Of a DNA stretch of 64,000 nucleotides, positions 17,037-25,952 are shown piece after piece. Each line of letters starts with the position of its first letter. The first letter of the stretch is position 1. The translations under genes were made by a program, and so were the position numbers. The stretch comes from Pseudomonas vanderleydeniana (GTDB lineage Bacteria > Pseudomonadota > Gammaproteobacteria > Pseudomonadales > Pseudomonadaceae). The stretch is from positions 3,832,001 to 3,896,000 of the forward strand of contig NZ_CP077093.1 in the NCBI RefSeq assembly GCF_014268755.2. The letters run 5' to 3'. The notes below the pieces were generated by a model, which made no database searches, had not been told where the DNA came from, and worked only from the letters and a program-made list of their open reading frames with translations.

Positions 17037-18029
17037 TCAGGAAAGCGTTGCTGCCGTCGTTTCGTGTTGCTGGGGAACACCTTGTTGCTCGTTTGCCCGA
17101 GCGGCGACGGCACGCACCATGGCCACCACCGGCTCGACCGCCGTGACCGGCAGCATGTGCCCTCGCCCCTCGAGAATGTCCATTTGAATACCAGGTACCA
17201 GGCTCGCCATCGACTCGCCGTGCCGGCGATAGTCCAGCACCTCGTCCTGCGCGCCATAGATCAGCCCGACCGGTAGATCCAGCTGCGGATAGCGCCTGAC
17301 CATCCGCGGCAGATCGTCATTGACCGTGGCGATCTCGCTGGAAGCGCAATAGAAGTTGCCCGAACGCATGCCCAGCAGGCCACCGCCACGCTCGGCGAAG
17401 TCCGCCGGCGGGCGCTCGGGCGCGAACACCGCCTTGAGCAGCCCACCCCGCCCGAGCATCGCCATGGGCGCAGCCAGCGTTCGGGCAAACCAGCGCCTGA
17501 TGAAGGCGGGCCTGACGCCCAGTGACAGGAATACCAGGGGCAACATGCGCTGCGGATGGGTCAACGGGGCCACCAGCACCAACCCGGATACCCGCTGCGG
17601 GTGATCGAGCGCCAGGGCCAGGGCCAGTGCGCCGCCCAGTGAATGGCCGAGGATCAATGGTCGCCCCAGGTGCAGGGTTTCGATGAAACGGGCAATCAGG
17701 CTGGCCTGCGCCGTGATGCTGACCCCTGCGCCTGGGGAGCGGCTCGAGTAGCCGGAGCCGGGACGATCCAGGGTGATCACCCGGAACTGCTCGCGTAACC
17801 GTGGCGACAGCGAGTGGGTCAGGTTGCGCCCACAGCCGGTCAGGCCATGGATCATGACCAGCACCGGTCCACTGCCTTCATCCACATAGTGGATGCGCTC
17901 GCCATCGACCTCGATGAAACGCCCATCGGCCGGTACCGCCTCTTCGATCCGCCGATCGATACGAACACTGGTGGCCCAGAGTCCAGCACTGCCCAGCACG
18001 AAAGCGACCGCTGCTACGCCCCATCCCAT
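17037..18029 (-). CDS. Alpha/beta hydrolase, membrane-anchored
   Basis: The product is 330 residues from the ATG at 18029, which follows GGAGG. Residues 1-20 (MGWGVAAVAFVLGSAGLWAT) form an uncleaved signal anchor, so the catalytic domain is probably periplasmic. The oxyanion loop HGLTGCGRN and nucleophile elbow GHSLGGA are clear. The acid is likely in YGAQDEVLD and the histidine in LEGRGHMLP. Upstream of alkB on the same strand and divergent from the BVMO gene, it could hydrolyse esters made by Baeyer-Villiger oxidation, which would make the two functionally linked. That pairing is inference. Family relatives include esterases and epoxide or haloalkane hydrolases. Confidence 0.8.
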   Translation of the reverse strand: MGWGVAAVAFVLGSAGLWATSVRIDRRIEEAVPADGRFIEVDGERIHYVDEGSGPVLVMIHGLTGCGRNLTHSLSPRLREQFRVITLDRPGSGYSSRSPGAGVSITAQASLIARFIETLHLGRPLILGHSLGGALALALALDHPQRVSGLVLVAPLTHPQRMLPLVFLSLGVRPAFIRRWFARTLAAPMAMLGRGGLLKAVFAPERPPADFAERGGGLLGMRSGNFYCASSEIATVNDDLPRMVRRYPQLDLPVGLIYGAQDEVLDYRRHGESMASLVPGIQMDILEGRGHMLPVTAVEPVVAMVRAVAARANEQQGVPQQHETTAATLS

Positions 18030-18171
18030 CACTTGGCCCTCCGCATCCCTGCACCTCTCCAGGCGCCGGTATTGGCACCTGCCATGGCGATCTCCTGGCA
18101 TTCGCTGCCTCCCATCGGTCAGGTAAACCGCCTGATCAGCACAGACCCCTGGCGTCGGAGATATTTTCAGG

Positions 18172-18208
18172 TAAATTATTTAAATTAATTTTTAAAACAA
18201 ATAATTTA
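18172..18208. repeat. AT-only inverted repeat in a divergent promoter
   Basis: TAAATTATTT (18172-18181) pairs perfectly with AAATAATTTA (18199-18208) across 17 bases. It sits in the 251-bp gap between the divergent hydrolase and monooxygenase genes. It may be an operator or simply an AT-rich promoter or UP element. Confidence 0.4.
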
Positions 18209-18280
18209 ATTGTGCAACACCGGGTTTTCTCCCAGCGACGAAACTGACAGTCAGGCGTCGCCACAATCGAGGTACACACC

Positions 18281-19840
18281 ATGAATGCGTACTCGTCACC
18301 CCCCGTAGGCCGCGAATCGGTCGATGTCGCGATCATCGGTTCCGGCTTTGCCGGGCTTTGCATGGCCATCAAGCTGAAAGAGGCCGGGATGGCCGATTTC
18401 TTCATTGCCGAACGGGCTGATTCGCTCGGCGGTACCTGGCGGGACAACCACTATCCGGGCTGCGCCTGCGATGTGCAGTCCCATGTCTATTCCTTTTCCT
18501 TCGCCCCCAACCCGCACTGGAGCCGGCAGTTCGCCCCCCAGGCGGAGATACGCGCCTACCTGGAGCGCTGTGCCCGCGACTTCGGCCTGACGCCCCACCT
18601 GCGCTACAACATGGCCCTGGAAAAAGCCGTGTACGACGAAGCGCAGCAACGCTGGCAACTGAGCTTCGCCGACGGGCGCGAGGTCAGTGCCCGGGTGCTG
18701 ATCAGCGGCATGGGCGGGCTGTCGCGCCCGGCGCTGCCAGACATTCCGGGGCTGGAGAGCTTCGCCGGCAAGCGCTTTCACTCCCAGTACTGGGATCACC
18801 AGTACCCGTTGGAAGGCAAGCGCGTCGCGGTGATCGGTACCGGCGCCAGCGCGATCCAGTTCGTGCCGCAGATCGCTCCGCGCGTGGCTCACCTGAGCCT
18901 GTTCCAACGCACGCCACCGTGGATCCTGCCCAAGCCCGACCGTCCGTTGTCCAGCGGCGAACGCTGGCTGTTCAAGCACCTGCCGGTGACCCAGCGCCTG
19001 GCCCGTTCGGCCATCTACTGGGCGCTCGAAAGCCGGGTCATCGCCTTCGCCCGCCATCCCAGGCTGATGAAGCTGGTGCAGAAGATCGCCCTGCGCCACC
19101 TGCACAAGCAGGTAGCGGCACCGACCCTGCGCAAGACGCTGACGCCCGACTACACCATCGGTTGCAAGCGCATCCTGATCTCCAACGACTACTACCCGGC
19201 CCTGACGCGTAGCCATGTGAAGGTGGTGACCCAGGCGATCCAGCGCATCGAGGCCGACGCCGTGATCACCCGCGACGGCGTGCGCCACCCGGTCGACTGC
19301 CTGATCTACGGCACCGGTTTCCAGGCCACCGAGCCCCTGCCCCACGGCCTGCTGATCGGCCGCAACGGCTTGGATATCATGGAGGCCTGGCGCGAAGAAG
19401 GCGCTCATGCCTACCTGGGCACCTGCATGCCCGGCTACCCCAACCTGTTCATGATCATCGGCCCGAACACCGGCCTGGGACACAATTCGATGATCCTGAT
19501 GATCGAGGCCCAGGTCGACTACATCCTCCAGGCACTGAAACAGATGCGCGACCAGCGGATCCGCGCCCTGGAAGTCCGGCCGGAGGTCGAAAGCCAGTAC
19601 AACAGCCGTTTGCAACAGCAACTCAAGCGAGCAATCTGGTCCACCGGTGGCTGCCGCAGCTGGTACCTGGACCCACGCACCGGCAAGAACACCACCCTGT
19701 GGCCCGGGTCCACCTGGCGCTTTCGCCAGGTCACCCGGCATTTCGCCCTGCGCGACTACCTCACCGTCGGCGACAGTTTCCAACACCCTGCCGACGCTGC
19801 GCCCCTCCCTATCGAACCCGCACAAGGCAGCCACTCATGA
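18281..19840 (+). CDS. Flavin-containing monooxygenase, Baeyer-Villiger type
   Basis: The product is 519 residues. The FAD Rossmann motif is GSGFAG at 20-25. The Baeyer-Villiger fingerprint FxGxxxHxxxW(P/D) is matched by FAGKRFHSQYWD at 161-172, and the NADPH Rossmann motif is GTGASA at 186-191. The enzyme would insert oxygen beside a ketone to give an ester, or oxidise a long-chain substrate as described for AlmA-type monooxygenases; the sequence does not separate these. A GAGG ribosome binding site lies 9 bases upstream. The stop overlaps the next start as ATGA. Next to alkB, subterminal alkane oxidation or methyl-ketone breakdown is a reasonable inference. Confidence 0.9.
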   Translation: MNAYSSPPVGRESVDVAIIGSGFAGLCMAIKLKEAGMADFFIAERADSLGGTWRDNHYPGCACDVQSHVYSFSFAPNPHWSRQFAPQAEIRAYLERCARDFGLTPHLRYNMALEKAVYDEAQQRWQLSFADGREVSARVLISGMGGLSRPALPDIPGLESFAGKRFHSQYWDHQYPLEGKRVAVIGTGASAIQFVPQIAPRVAHLSLFQRTPPWILPKPDRPLSSGERWLFKHLPVTQRLARSAIYWALESRVIAFARHPRLMKLVQKIALRHLHKQVAAPTLRKTLTPDYTIGCKRILISNDYYPALTRSHVKVVTQAIQRIEADAVITRDGVRHPVDCLIYGTGFQATEPLPHGLLIGRNGLDIMEAWREEGAHAYLGTCMPGYPNLFMIIGPNTGLGHNSMILMIEAQVDYILQALKQMRDQRIRALEVRPEVESQYNSRLQQQLKRAIWSTGGCRSWYLDPRTGKNTTLWPGSTWRFRQVTRHFALRDYLTVGDSFQHPADAAPLPIEPAQGSHS

Positions 19841-20739
19841 AGACATTCGACGGCAAGGTAGCCGCTATCACTGGTGCCGGCTCCGGCATGGGGCGTGCCC
19901 TGGCCATAGCCCTGGCCCGCGAGGGGTGTCATCTGGCATTGGCCGACCGGAACGCCGCCGGCCTGGAGCAGACCCTGGTCCTGGCCCGTTCTGCGGCACT
20001 GCTGCCCCTGCGCATGAGCTCGCAGGTGCTGGACGTCGCCGACCGCCAGGCGATGTTCGACTGGGCGGCGGCGACGGCCGCCGAGCACGGCCAGGTCAAC
20101 CTGATTTTCAACAACGCCGGCGTGGCGCTGTCGAGCACCATCGAGGGCATGAGCCTGGAGGACCTGGAGTGGATCGTCGGCATCAACTTCTGGGGGGTGG
20201 TTCACGGCACCCAGGCCTTCCTGCCCTACCTCAGGCAGTCAGGTGAGGGGCACATCATCAACACCTCCAGCGTGTTCGGCCTGTTCGCCCAGCCCGGCAT
20301 GAGCGGCTACAACGCCAGCAAGTTCGCGGTGCGCGGTTTTACCGAGGCGCTGCGCCAGGAGCTCGACCTGATGGACTACGGCGTTTCGGCCACCAGCGTG
20401 CACCCGGGCGGCATCCGCACCGATATCGCCCGCTCCAGCCGCATCAGCGACAACGTCAAGGGCCTGCTGATCGAAAGCGAACAACAGGCCCGGGCCGATT
20501 TCGAGAAGTTGTTCATCACCAGTGCCGAACAGGCCGCCCGAGTGATCCTGCAAGGCGTGCGCAAAAACCGCCGCCGCGTGCTGATCGGTCGTGACGCCCA
20601 TGCACTGGACCTGCTCGTGCGCCTGCTGCCCAGCGCCTACCAGGCCCTGGTGGTGTTCGCCACCCGGCGCCTGTCGCCGCTGGGCCGGCGCAAGAACAAG
20701 GCCGCGAGCTACGACGTCAAGGACTCGGGCGGGATCTGA
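19837..20739 (+). CDS. Short-chain dehydrogenase/reductase
   Basis: The product is 300 residues and starts in the ATGA overlap with the monooxygenase. The classical SDR features are present: TGAGSGMG at 12-19, NNAG at 92-95, catalytic S144/S145 and YNASK with Y158 and K162. The C-terminal extension is longer than in a 250-residue SDR and basic. It would oxidise an alcohol to a ketone or aldehyde, or the reverse. Because it is translationally coupled to the monooxygenase, it probably supplies that enzyme's ketone substrate or processes its product. The substrate is unknown. Confidence 0.88.
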   Translation: MKTFDGKVAAITGAGSGMGRALAIALAREGCHLALADRNAAGLEQTLVLARSAALLPLRMSSQVLDVADRQAMFDWAAATAAEHGQVNLIFNNAGVALSSTIEGMSLEDLEWIVGINFWGVVHGTQAFLPYLRQSGEGHIINTSSVFGLFAQPGMSGYNASKFAVRGFTEALRQELDLMDYGVSATSVHPGGIRTDIARSSRISDNVKGLLIESEQQARADFEKLFITSAEQAARVILQGVRKNRRRVLIGRDAHALDLLVRLLPSAYQALVVFATRRLSPLGRRKNKAASYDVKDSGGI

Positions 20740-20772
20740 CCGCCCTCAACCGATCTTTCAGGAGAACCAGCC

Positions 20773-21603
20773 ATGCTGCCGATCCGACGCGACATTCACC
20801 CGCACCTGCCAGCCGACCGCATCAAGGACTGGCACGCCGAGGGCCCCTGGGTCACCCACTTCTTCAACGCCCTCTCCCTGCTGTTTCCTTCCGGCGAGCT
20901 GTTCTTCATGGACAGTGTGCGCCACTACCGCGACCAGGTGGAGGATCCGCAACTGCGCAAGGCGATCCAGGGCTTCATCGGCCAGGAAGCCATGCACAGC
21001 CGCGAGCACGTGCTCTACAACGATCTGCTGCAGGGGGCTGGACTGCCGGCGCACCTGCTCGATCGACGCCTGCGCGCCATCCTCGACTTCCAGAAGAAAC
21101 ACTTTGCGCCGTCGTTCAACCTGGCGATCACCATCGCCCTGGAACACTACACGGCGATGCTCGCCGACATCCTGCTGCGCGACCCGAGCCGCTTCGGCGA
21201 TTCGGTCGAAGGCTACCGACAGATGTGGACCTGGCATGCGCTGGAGGAAACCGAGCACAAGTCGGTGGCCTTCGATGTCTGGAATACGGTGATCAAGCCG
21301 GGTCCCAAGCGCTATCTACTGCGCACCGGGGCGATGCTGTCGACCACCTTTTTTTTCTGGCTGGTGGTGTTCGACTTCCATGTCCGCCTGCTGATCGCCG
21401 ACCGCAAGGCCGGGCATCACCTGCGTGGCTGGTGGCGCATGGCCAAGTACCTGTTCGGTACACGCGGGGTGTTTCCACGCATCGCACTGCCCTGGCTGGA
21501 CTACTTCAAGCCGGGCTTCCACCCCTGGGATCATGACAACCGCGAACAGCTCAAGCGCATCGATGGGCTGATGGAGGATATCCGGGCACAGGCCGCCAAA
21601 TAG
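20773..21603 (+). CDS. Predicted metal-dependent hydrolase, ferritin-like (COG3687 type)
   Basis: The product is 276 residues with AGGAGAACC as ribosome binding site, 33 bp after the SDR gene, so it forms a three-gene operon with the monooxygenase and SDR. Conserved metal-ligand patterns are visible: FIGQEAMHSREH near 73-84, EHYTAML near 127-133 and WHALEETEHKSVAFDVW near 155-171. This arrangement of Glu and His on helices resembles a di-iron four-helix bundle. A hydrophobic helix (STTFFFWLVVFDFHVRLLI) suggests membrane association. Members often neighbour flavin monooxygenases and SDRs. The name hydrolase is a family label; an oxygenase role is equally possible. Confidence 0.82.
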   Translation: MLPIRRDIHPHLPADRIKDWHAEGPWVTHFFNALSLLFPSGELFFMDSVRHYRDQVEDPQLRKAIQGFIGQEAMHSREHVLYNDLLQGAGLPAHLLDRRLRAILDFQKKHFAPSFNLAITIALEHYTAMLADILLRDPSRFGDSVEGYRQMWTWHALEETEHKSVAFDVWNTVIKPGPKRYLLRTGAMLSTTFFFWLVVFDFHVRLLIADRKAGHHLRGWWRMAKYLFGTRGVFPRIALPWLDYFKPGFHPWDHDNREQLKRIDGLMEDIRAQAAK

Positions 21604-21618
21604 CCAATCACGGCGGGG

Positions 21619-21637
21619 GGAGGCTCAAAAGGCCTCC
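21619..21637. terminator. Hairpin between convergent genes
   Basis: GGAGGC (21619-21624) pairs with GCCTCC (21632-21637) across the stop codon of the EmrA-type gene. It separates that minus-strand gene from the plus-strand metal hydrolase. There is no U tract, so it is at best a weak bidirectional terminator. Confidence 0.3.
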
Positions 21638-22776
21638 TCCTCTACCGCCTTCACCTCGCTGCGCGTATTGATGCTCACCACCACCGACATCCCCGGTCGC
21701 AACCGCTCGGCCTGATCCTGGCCCGGATCGACAGTGATCCGTACCGGCACCCGCTGGGCGATCTTGACGAAGTTGCCGGTCGCATTATCGGCCTGCAAGA
21801 GACTGAACTCCGAGCCCGTGGCCGGCGAAATCCGCTGCACCCGACCGCTGAACCGACGGTGATCGAGCGCATCGACCGTAAACGTCACGGCCTGCCCTTC
21901 ACGCACCTCGGCCATCTGCGTCTCCTTCATGTTGGCGATGACCCAGCGTCGCTCCGGCACCAGCGCCATCAACTGCGCCCCCGAGTTCACATAGGCGCCA
22001 AGGCGCACGCCAATCTGCCCCAACTGCCCGTCCCGGGGCGCGACCACCCGGGTGTTGGACAGATCGATGCGAGCCAATTCGACCGCGGCCTCGGCATTGG
22101 TCACCGCGGCCTCCAGCGAGTCGCGGTTGACCACTACCGTCTGCAGGTCCTGCCGGGAAATCTCCAGCGCCGCCTCGGCCTGGGCGATGGCCGCGAGGGT
22201 CTGCGCATGATCGGCACGGGTCACGTCCAGCTCGCGACGGGACACCGAACCATCGGCGATCAGTGCCTGGTTGCGCGCCAGGTCGGCGTCACTCTTGCGC
22301 GCCTGGGCCTTGCTGTTCTCCAGGGCCGCCCGGCGCTGGGCGATGGTCGCCTCGGCACTGCGCCGCTGCTGCAGGTTGTTCGCCAGGGCCGCCTTCTGTA
22401 CCGCCAACTGGGCCAATGACTGGTCCAGGCGCTGCTTGTAGATCCGGTCATCCAGGCGTACCAGCAGGTCGCCCGCCTTGACGTGCTGGAAGTCCTGCAC
22501 CGGCACCTCGAACACGTACCCGCTCAACTGCGGGCCGATCAACGTCACCTGCCCTCGCACCAGCGCGTTTTCGGTGCTCTCGATGGCACTGCTGAACGGC
22601 GGCAGTTGCCAGGCGTACAGCACGATCAGTACGCCGGTCAGGGCGATCGCGGCAAAGCCCAGCGACGAAATGATCCGAACCCGCAACGAGCGCGGCTCGG
22701 TCGCCGAGGCACCGGGAGGTGTCTGGCCCTCGGCCGTGGCGGCAATGGCATTGGTGGTGGTGACGGATTCGCTCAT
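21625..22776 (-). CDS. HlyD/EmrA-type membrane fusion protein
   Basis: The product is 383 residues from the ATG at 22776, which overlaps the stop of the transporter gene as ATGA. One transmembrane helix (about 34-55, SSLGFAAIALTGVLIVLYAW) anchors the protein. The periplasmic part has a biotinyl-lipoyl-like segment (GYVFEVPVQDFQHVKAGDLL), a long coiled-coil hairpin (about 115-240) and a beta-barrel domain (ISPATGSEFSLLQADNATGNF), as in EmrA. It links the inner-membrane pump encoded upstream to an outer-membrane channel. No OMF gene follows, so a general TolC/OprM-type channel would be used. The substrate is unknown. Confidence 0.9.
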   Translation of the reverse strand: MSESVTTTNAIAATAEGQTPPGASATEPRSLRVRIISSLGFAAIALTGVLIVLYAWQLPPFSSAIESTENALVRGQVTLIGPQLSGYVFEVPVQDFQHVKAGDLLVRLDDRIYKQRLDQSLAQLAVQKAALANNLQQRRSAEATIAQRRAALENSKAQARKSDADLARNQALIADGSVSRRELDVTRADHAQTLAAIAQAEAALEISRQDLQTVVVNRDSLEAAVTNAEAAVELARIDLSNTRVVAPRDGQLGQIGVRLGAYVNSGAQLMALVPERRWVIANMKETQMAEVREGQAVTFTVDALDHRRFSGRVQRISPATGSEFSLLQADNATGNFVKIAQRVPVRITVDPGQDQAERLRPGMSVVVSINTRSEVKAVEEEAF

Positions 22777-24434
22777 CGTGGTGTGGCACCGCTGCTGGAG
22801 ATGGAAGTGGAGGTCTTGCCGGCGACCCGCCGCGTGGTGCTCATCAGCCACAGGCTGCGGAGGAAGATCCACAGCATGGTCAGCACCGCGATCAGCGCGA
22901 TCAACATGAACACATCGTTATAGGCCAGTACGTTGGCCTCGCGGGTCGCCGCCGTGGCCAGCGCGCGCATGCCCTGGGTGGTACGCAGCGCCGGGTCGAA
23001 GATCGTCGAGGCATAGCCGGCGGCCGAGCCCTGCACCCGGGCGGCCACCAGCGGGTCGCTCAGGGTCAGGTGCTCGACGATGCTACTGGAGTGGATTTTC
23101 TCGCGCACCACCTGGAAGGTCCCCAGCAACGCCGAGCCGATCAGCCCGCCGAGGTTGTTGCAGATCCCGAAGAGCACGGAGAAGCTCACCAGGTTGCGCG
23201 GGTTGGTGATGACGTTGCGGGTGCCCAGCGCCATGGTCGGGCCGACGAAAAAGGTGCCGCCGAAAGCCAGCAGGAACTGGCTGAGGTACATGTTGGCCGG
23301 ACGCGTGAGGTTGTTCGAGAAGCTGTCCATCGAGGAGCCCAGCGCCATCAGCGCCAGGGAAATGATCAGTGGCATGAACAGGTGGTCCGGGTGAATGGTC
23401 AGAGCACTGACGGCCAGACCGGCGATGCTCCCCACCAGCATCACCATATAAAGGCTGCGCATCTGCTCGCTGCCCATGTTCAGCGCTTGCAGGAACCCCA
23501 CCGCACCAGTGGACTGTTCGGAAAAAACCAGGCGAATCAGGATCACCGCCAGCGCCAGGCGGATCATCGCCCCGCTGCCCAGCCAGCGGGTCATCAACAT
23601 CGGATTGCTGCGGTTGTGTTCGATGGCCAGCCCGGCCAGGATCAATGCGATCGATGCGGCACTGGCGAAACCGATCCACGGCGCCTCCAACCACCAGTCG
23701 ATACGTCCCAGGGACAACACCGCGCACAGCAACGCCACGCCAGTGGCGAGTACCGCAAAAGTGAGGAAGTCCAGTTTTTCGAAGGTTCTGAAGCGGTCAC
23801 CCGGCGGCAGCTTGAGCAGGAACACGCACCCCAGCGCCGCCAGCGCCAGCCCCAGTTCGAACATGTACAGGCCTCGCCATTCGGCGATCTGCAGCAGGTC
23901 CTCGGAAAACAACCGGGCCAGCGGCAAGGCCAGCTGCGAAGTGCCCAACCCCAGCACCAGGGCCTTGAGCCGCCATTTGGCGGGAAACGCCTGGATCATG
24001 TAATAAAGGCCGAGGGAGCTCAGAGCGGCACCGACCATGCCATGGGCGGCACGGACCGCAATGGCCGAACTCAAGTCGTTGACGAACAGGTGGCCGAACG
24101 TCACCAGGGCGTAGAGGACCAGGAACACCTCGGTGAAGGCGCGCAAGCCAAACTGTTGACGGAACTTCACCAACAGCAGGTTCATCGAGACGTTGGTCAT
24201 CACATAGGCCGCCGGCAACCAGGCCATTTCCGCCGTGGTGGCACCCAGCGCGCCCTGCAGGTAAGGCAAATTGGCCACCACCAGGGCGTTGCCCAACCCG
24301 CCCGTCAGCGCCACCAGCAGCCCGACCATCGCATAAGCCAGGCGCCTGGGCGTCGAATGCAGGGGCGTCGAGGGTGAACCCGGCAGGCTGGGACGTTCGT
24401 GGGGCTGCCAGTTGCGCGGCGTGTATTGATTCAT
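22773..24434 (-). CDS. MFS drug transporter, DHA2/EmrB type
   Basis: The product is 553 residues with about 14 hydrophobic segments, the number expected for the DHA2 family. The first half shows the WLPAAYVMTNVSMNLLL region, and the loop around helices 2-3 (VKFRQQFGLRAFTEVFLVLY) stands where motif A normally lies, in a degenerate form. A long soluble loop (SSSIVEHLTLSDPLVAARVQ) lies between the last helices. It is translated together with the membrane fusion protein that follows. The expected role is proton-driven export of hydrophobic or anionic compounds. The ribosome binding site is weak (GGGACG). No regulator gene is adjacent, so control is not evident. Confidence 0.9.
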   Translation of the reverse strand: MNQYTPRNWQPHERPSLPGSPSTPLHSTPRRLAYAMVGLLVALTGGLGNALVVANLPYLQGALGATTAEMAWLPAAYVMTNVSMNLLLVKFRQQFGLRAFTEVFLVLYALVTFGHLFVNDLSSAIAVRAAHGMVGAALSSLGLYYMIQAFPAKWRLKALVLGLGTSQLALPLARLFSEDLLQIAEWRGLYMFELGLALAALGCVFLLKLPPGDRFRTFEKLDFLTFAVLATGVALLCAVLSLGRIDWWLEAPWIGFASAASIALILAGLAIEHNRSNPMLMTRWLGSGAMIRLALAVILIRLVFSEQSTGAVGFLQALNMGSEQMRSLYMVMLVGSIAGLAVSALTIHPDHLFMPLIISLALMALGSSMDSFSNNLTRPANMYLSQFLLAFGGTFFVGPTMALGTRNVITNPRNLVSFSVLFGICNNLGGLIGSALLGTFQVVREKIHSSSIVEHLTLSDPLVAARVQGSAAGYASTIFDPALRTTQGMRALATAATREANVLAYNDVFMLIALIAVLTMLWIFLRSLWLMSTTRRVAGKTSTSISSSGATPR

Positions 24435-24670
24435 CCAGGCGTCCCGAATACAAAATCTGTTCGCAGATTACTTATTTTCGTACAGCACTGGGAGCCTGCC
24501 AGAAAAATCCTTATGCTCGAAGCGGTTACGGCCCAATTGAGCAAAAAAACACCAACTGCAAGTCAAAAAGCGTTACAAGTTTTCACATCCACCCGATTTC
24601 CTGAATAAAGCCTGTCTATATGTCAAAAAGGACACGTTGTTGATCTATCTTTCATAGGCTTTTCACATAT

Positions 24671-24685
24671 CTACGTTTAACGTAG
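24671..24685. promoter_or_regulatory. 15-bp palindrome upstream of arnC
   Basis: CTACGTT and AACGTAG flank a single central T. The position, about 250 bp before arnC and 30 bp before a possible leader frame, suits an operator or promoter element of the arn operon. The binding protein is not known. Confidence 0.4.
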
Positions 24686-24716
24686 GCTCCGTCCAGGACC
24701 TTACGTCAGGGAATTG

Positions 24717-24776
24717 ATGAAAATCATGAAGATAACGCTGCTTTACTCCTTTACCTTTTGCGGTTTTGGGCTTTAA
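24717..24776 (+). CDS. Possible leader peptide of the arn operon
   Basis: ATG AAA ATC ATG AAG ATA starts a 19-residue frame (MKIMKITLLYSFTFCGFGL) ended by TAA. CAGGGA precedes the ATG by 5 bases. It is hydrophobic with a basic start. It lies 160 bp before arnC in an otherwise empty leader. A regulatory uORF is conceivable, but chance is not excluded. Confidence 0.25.
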   Translation: MKIMKITLLYSFTFCGFGL

Positions 24777-24938
24777 TCGCCGGATGTTCATCGTGTGTGT
24801 TCGGCACCTTCCTACGAGCTGGTCTCGTTCTTGCCTGCATCACTGGCACAGGTCATCGTTCACGTGTTGAAATCTGGCCTGCCACACGATGACGCAGATC
24901 ATCGCTTGCACTACTGAAACCTTTCTGGAAAGAAGCCT

Positions 24939-25952
24939 TTGAAACCTTACCCGATTCAGCGCGTGTCGATCGTCATACCGGTCTACAACGAAGAACAGAG
25001 TTTGCCCGAGCTGTTGCGCCGTACCGAAGCCGCCTGCGCCCAGTTGACCCAGGAAGTGGAAATCATCCTGGTCGATGACGGCAGCCGCGACCGTTCCGCC
25101 GACCTTCTTCAGGAAGCCGCCGAGCGCGAAGGCAGCCCGGTGGTTGCCGTGATCCTGAACCGCAACTACGGCCAGCACGCTGCAATCATGGCCGGTTTCG
25201 AGCAGTCCACCGGTGACGTGGTCATCACCCTGGACGCCGACCTGCAGAACCCGCCGGAAGAAATCCCGCGCCTGGTGGCCCAGGCTGCGCTGGGCTACGA
25301 CGTGGTCGGTACCGTGCGCAACAACCGCCAGGATTCGGCCTTCCGCCGCTGGCCATCGCGCCTGATCAACCTGGCCGTGCAACGCTCCACCGGCGTGGCC
25401 ATGAGCGACTACGGCTGCATGCTGCGCGCCTATCGCCGCAGCATCGTCGACGCCATGCTCGCCTGCCGCGAGCGCAGCACCTTCATCCCGATCCTGGCCA
25501 ACAGCTTCGCCCGCCACACCACCGAGGTGCTGGTGCAGCACGCCGAGCGCGAGCACGGTGACTCCAAGTACAGCCCGATGCGCCTGATCAACCTGATGTT
25601 CGACCTGGTCACCTGCATGACCACCACGCCCCTGCGGCTGTTGAGCATCATCGGTTTCGGCATGGCCGGTCTCGGCGCGCTGTTCTCCCTGCTGCTGATC
25701 TTCCTGCGCCTGATTTTTGGCGCCGCCTGGGCCGGCGACGGTACCTTCGTGCTCTTCGCCGTGCTGTTCGTCTTCACCGGTGGCCAGTTCATCGGCATGG
25801 GCCTGCTGGGTGAGTACCTGGGTCGCATGTACAGCGACGTCCGTGCCCGTCCACGCTTCTTCATCGAGAAAGTGCTGCGCAGTCAGCCGTCTGCCAGCAG
25901 CACCGTCGAGCAAACCCCTTCTACAACTACCTCCAATCAGGTTGCACCATGA
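24939..25952 (+). CDS. arnC: Undecaprenyl-phosphate 4-deoxy-4-formamido-L-arabinose transferase
   Basis: The product is 337 residues with a TTG start at 24939; GGAAAGAAG lies just upstream and no ATG is suitably placed, because the glycosyltransferase fold begins at once ([11 protein letters not shown]). The GT2 motifs LVDDGSRD and [11 protein letters not shown] are intact. Two membrane helices near 235-305 anchor it. It transfers Ara4FN from UDP to undecaprenyl phosphate on the cytoplasmic side. The stop overlaps arnA as ATGA. A TTG start on the first gene of the operon should keep expression low unless strongly induced. The usual upstream partner arnB is missing. Confidence 0.95.
   Translation: MKPYPIQRVSIVIPVYNEEQSLPELLRRTEAACAQLTQEVEIILVDDGSRDRSADLLQEAAEREGSPVVAVILNRNYGQHAAIMAGFEQSTGDVVITLDADLQNPPEEIPRLVAQAALGYDVVGTVRNNRQDSAFRRWPSRLINLAVQRSTGVAMSDYGCMLRAYRRSIVDAMLACRERSTFIPILANSFARHTTEVLVQHAEREHGDSKYSPMRLINLMFDLVTCMTTTPLRLLSIIGFGMAGLGALFSLLLIFLRLIFGAAWAGDGTFVLFAVLFVFTGGQFIGMGLLGEYLGRMYSDVRARPRFFIEKVLRSQPSASSTVEQTPSTTTSNQVAP

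Larger units (their letters stand above)
24435..24938. other. 504-bp region upstream of the arn operon, no full gene
   Basis: This gap separates the divergent MFS gene from arnC and is AT-rich in its left half. It contains the palindrome at 24671-24685 and a possible 19-codon leader frame at 24717-24776. No arnB fragment was recognised. A PmrA- or PhoP-type box was looked for but no convincing pair of half sites was found. Confidence 0.5.

Noticed and set aside
24435..24938. Remnant of arnB
   Set aside because: All frames were read for PLP aminotransferase motifs and none was seen; the region is AT-rich and noncoding apart from the possible small leader frame.
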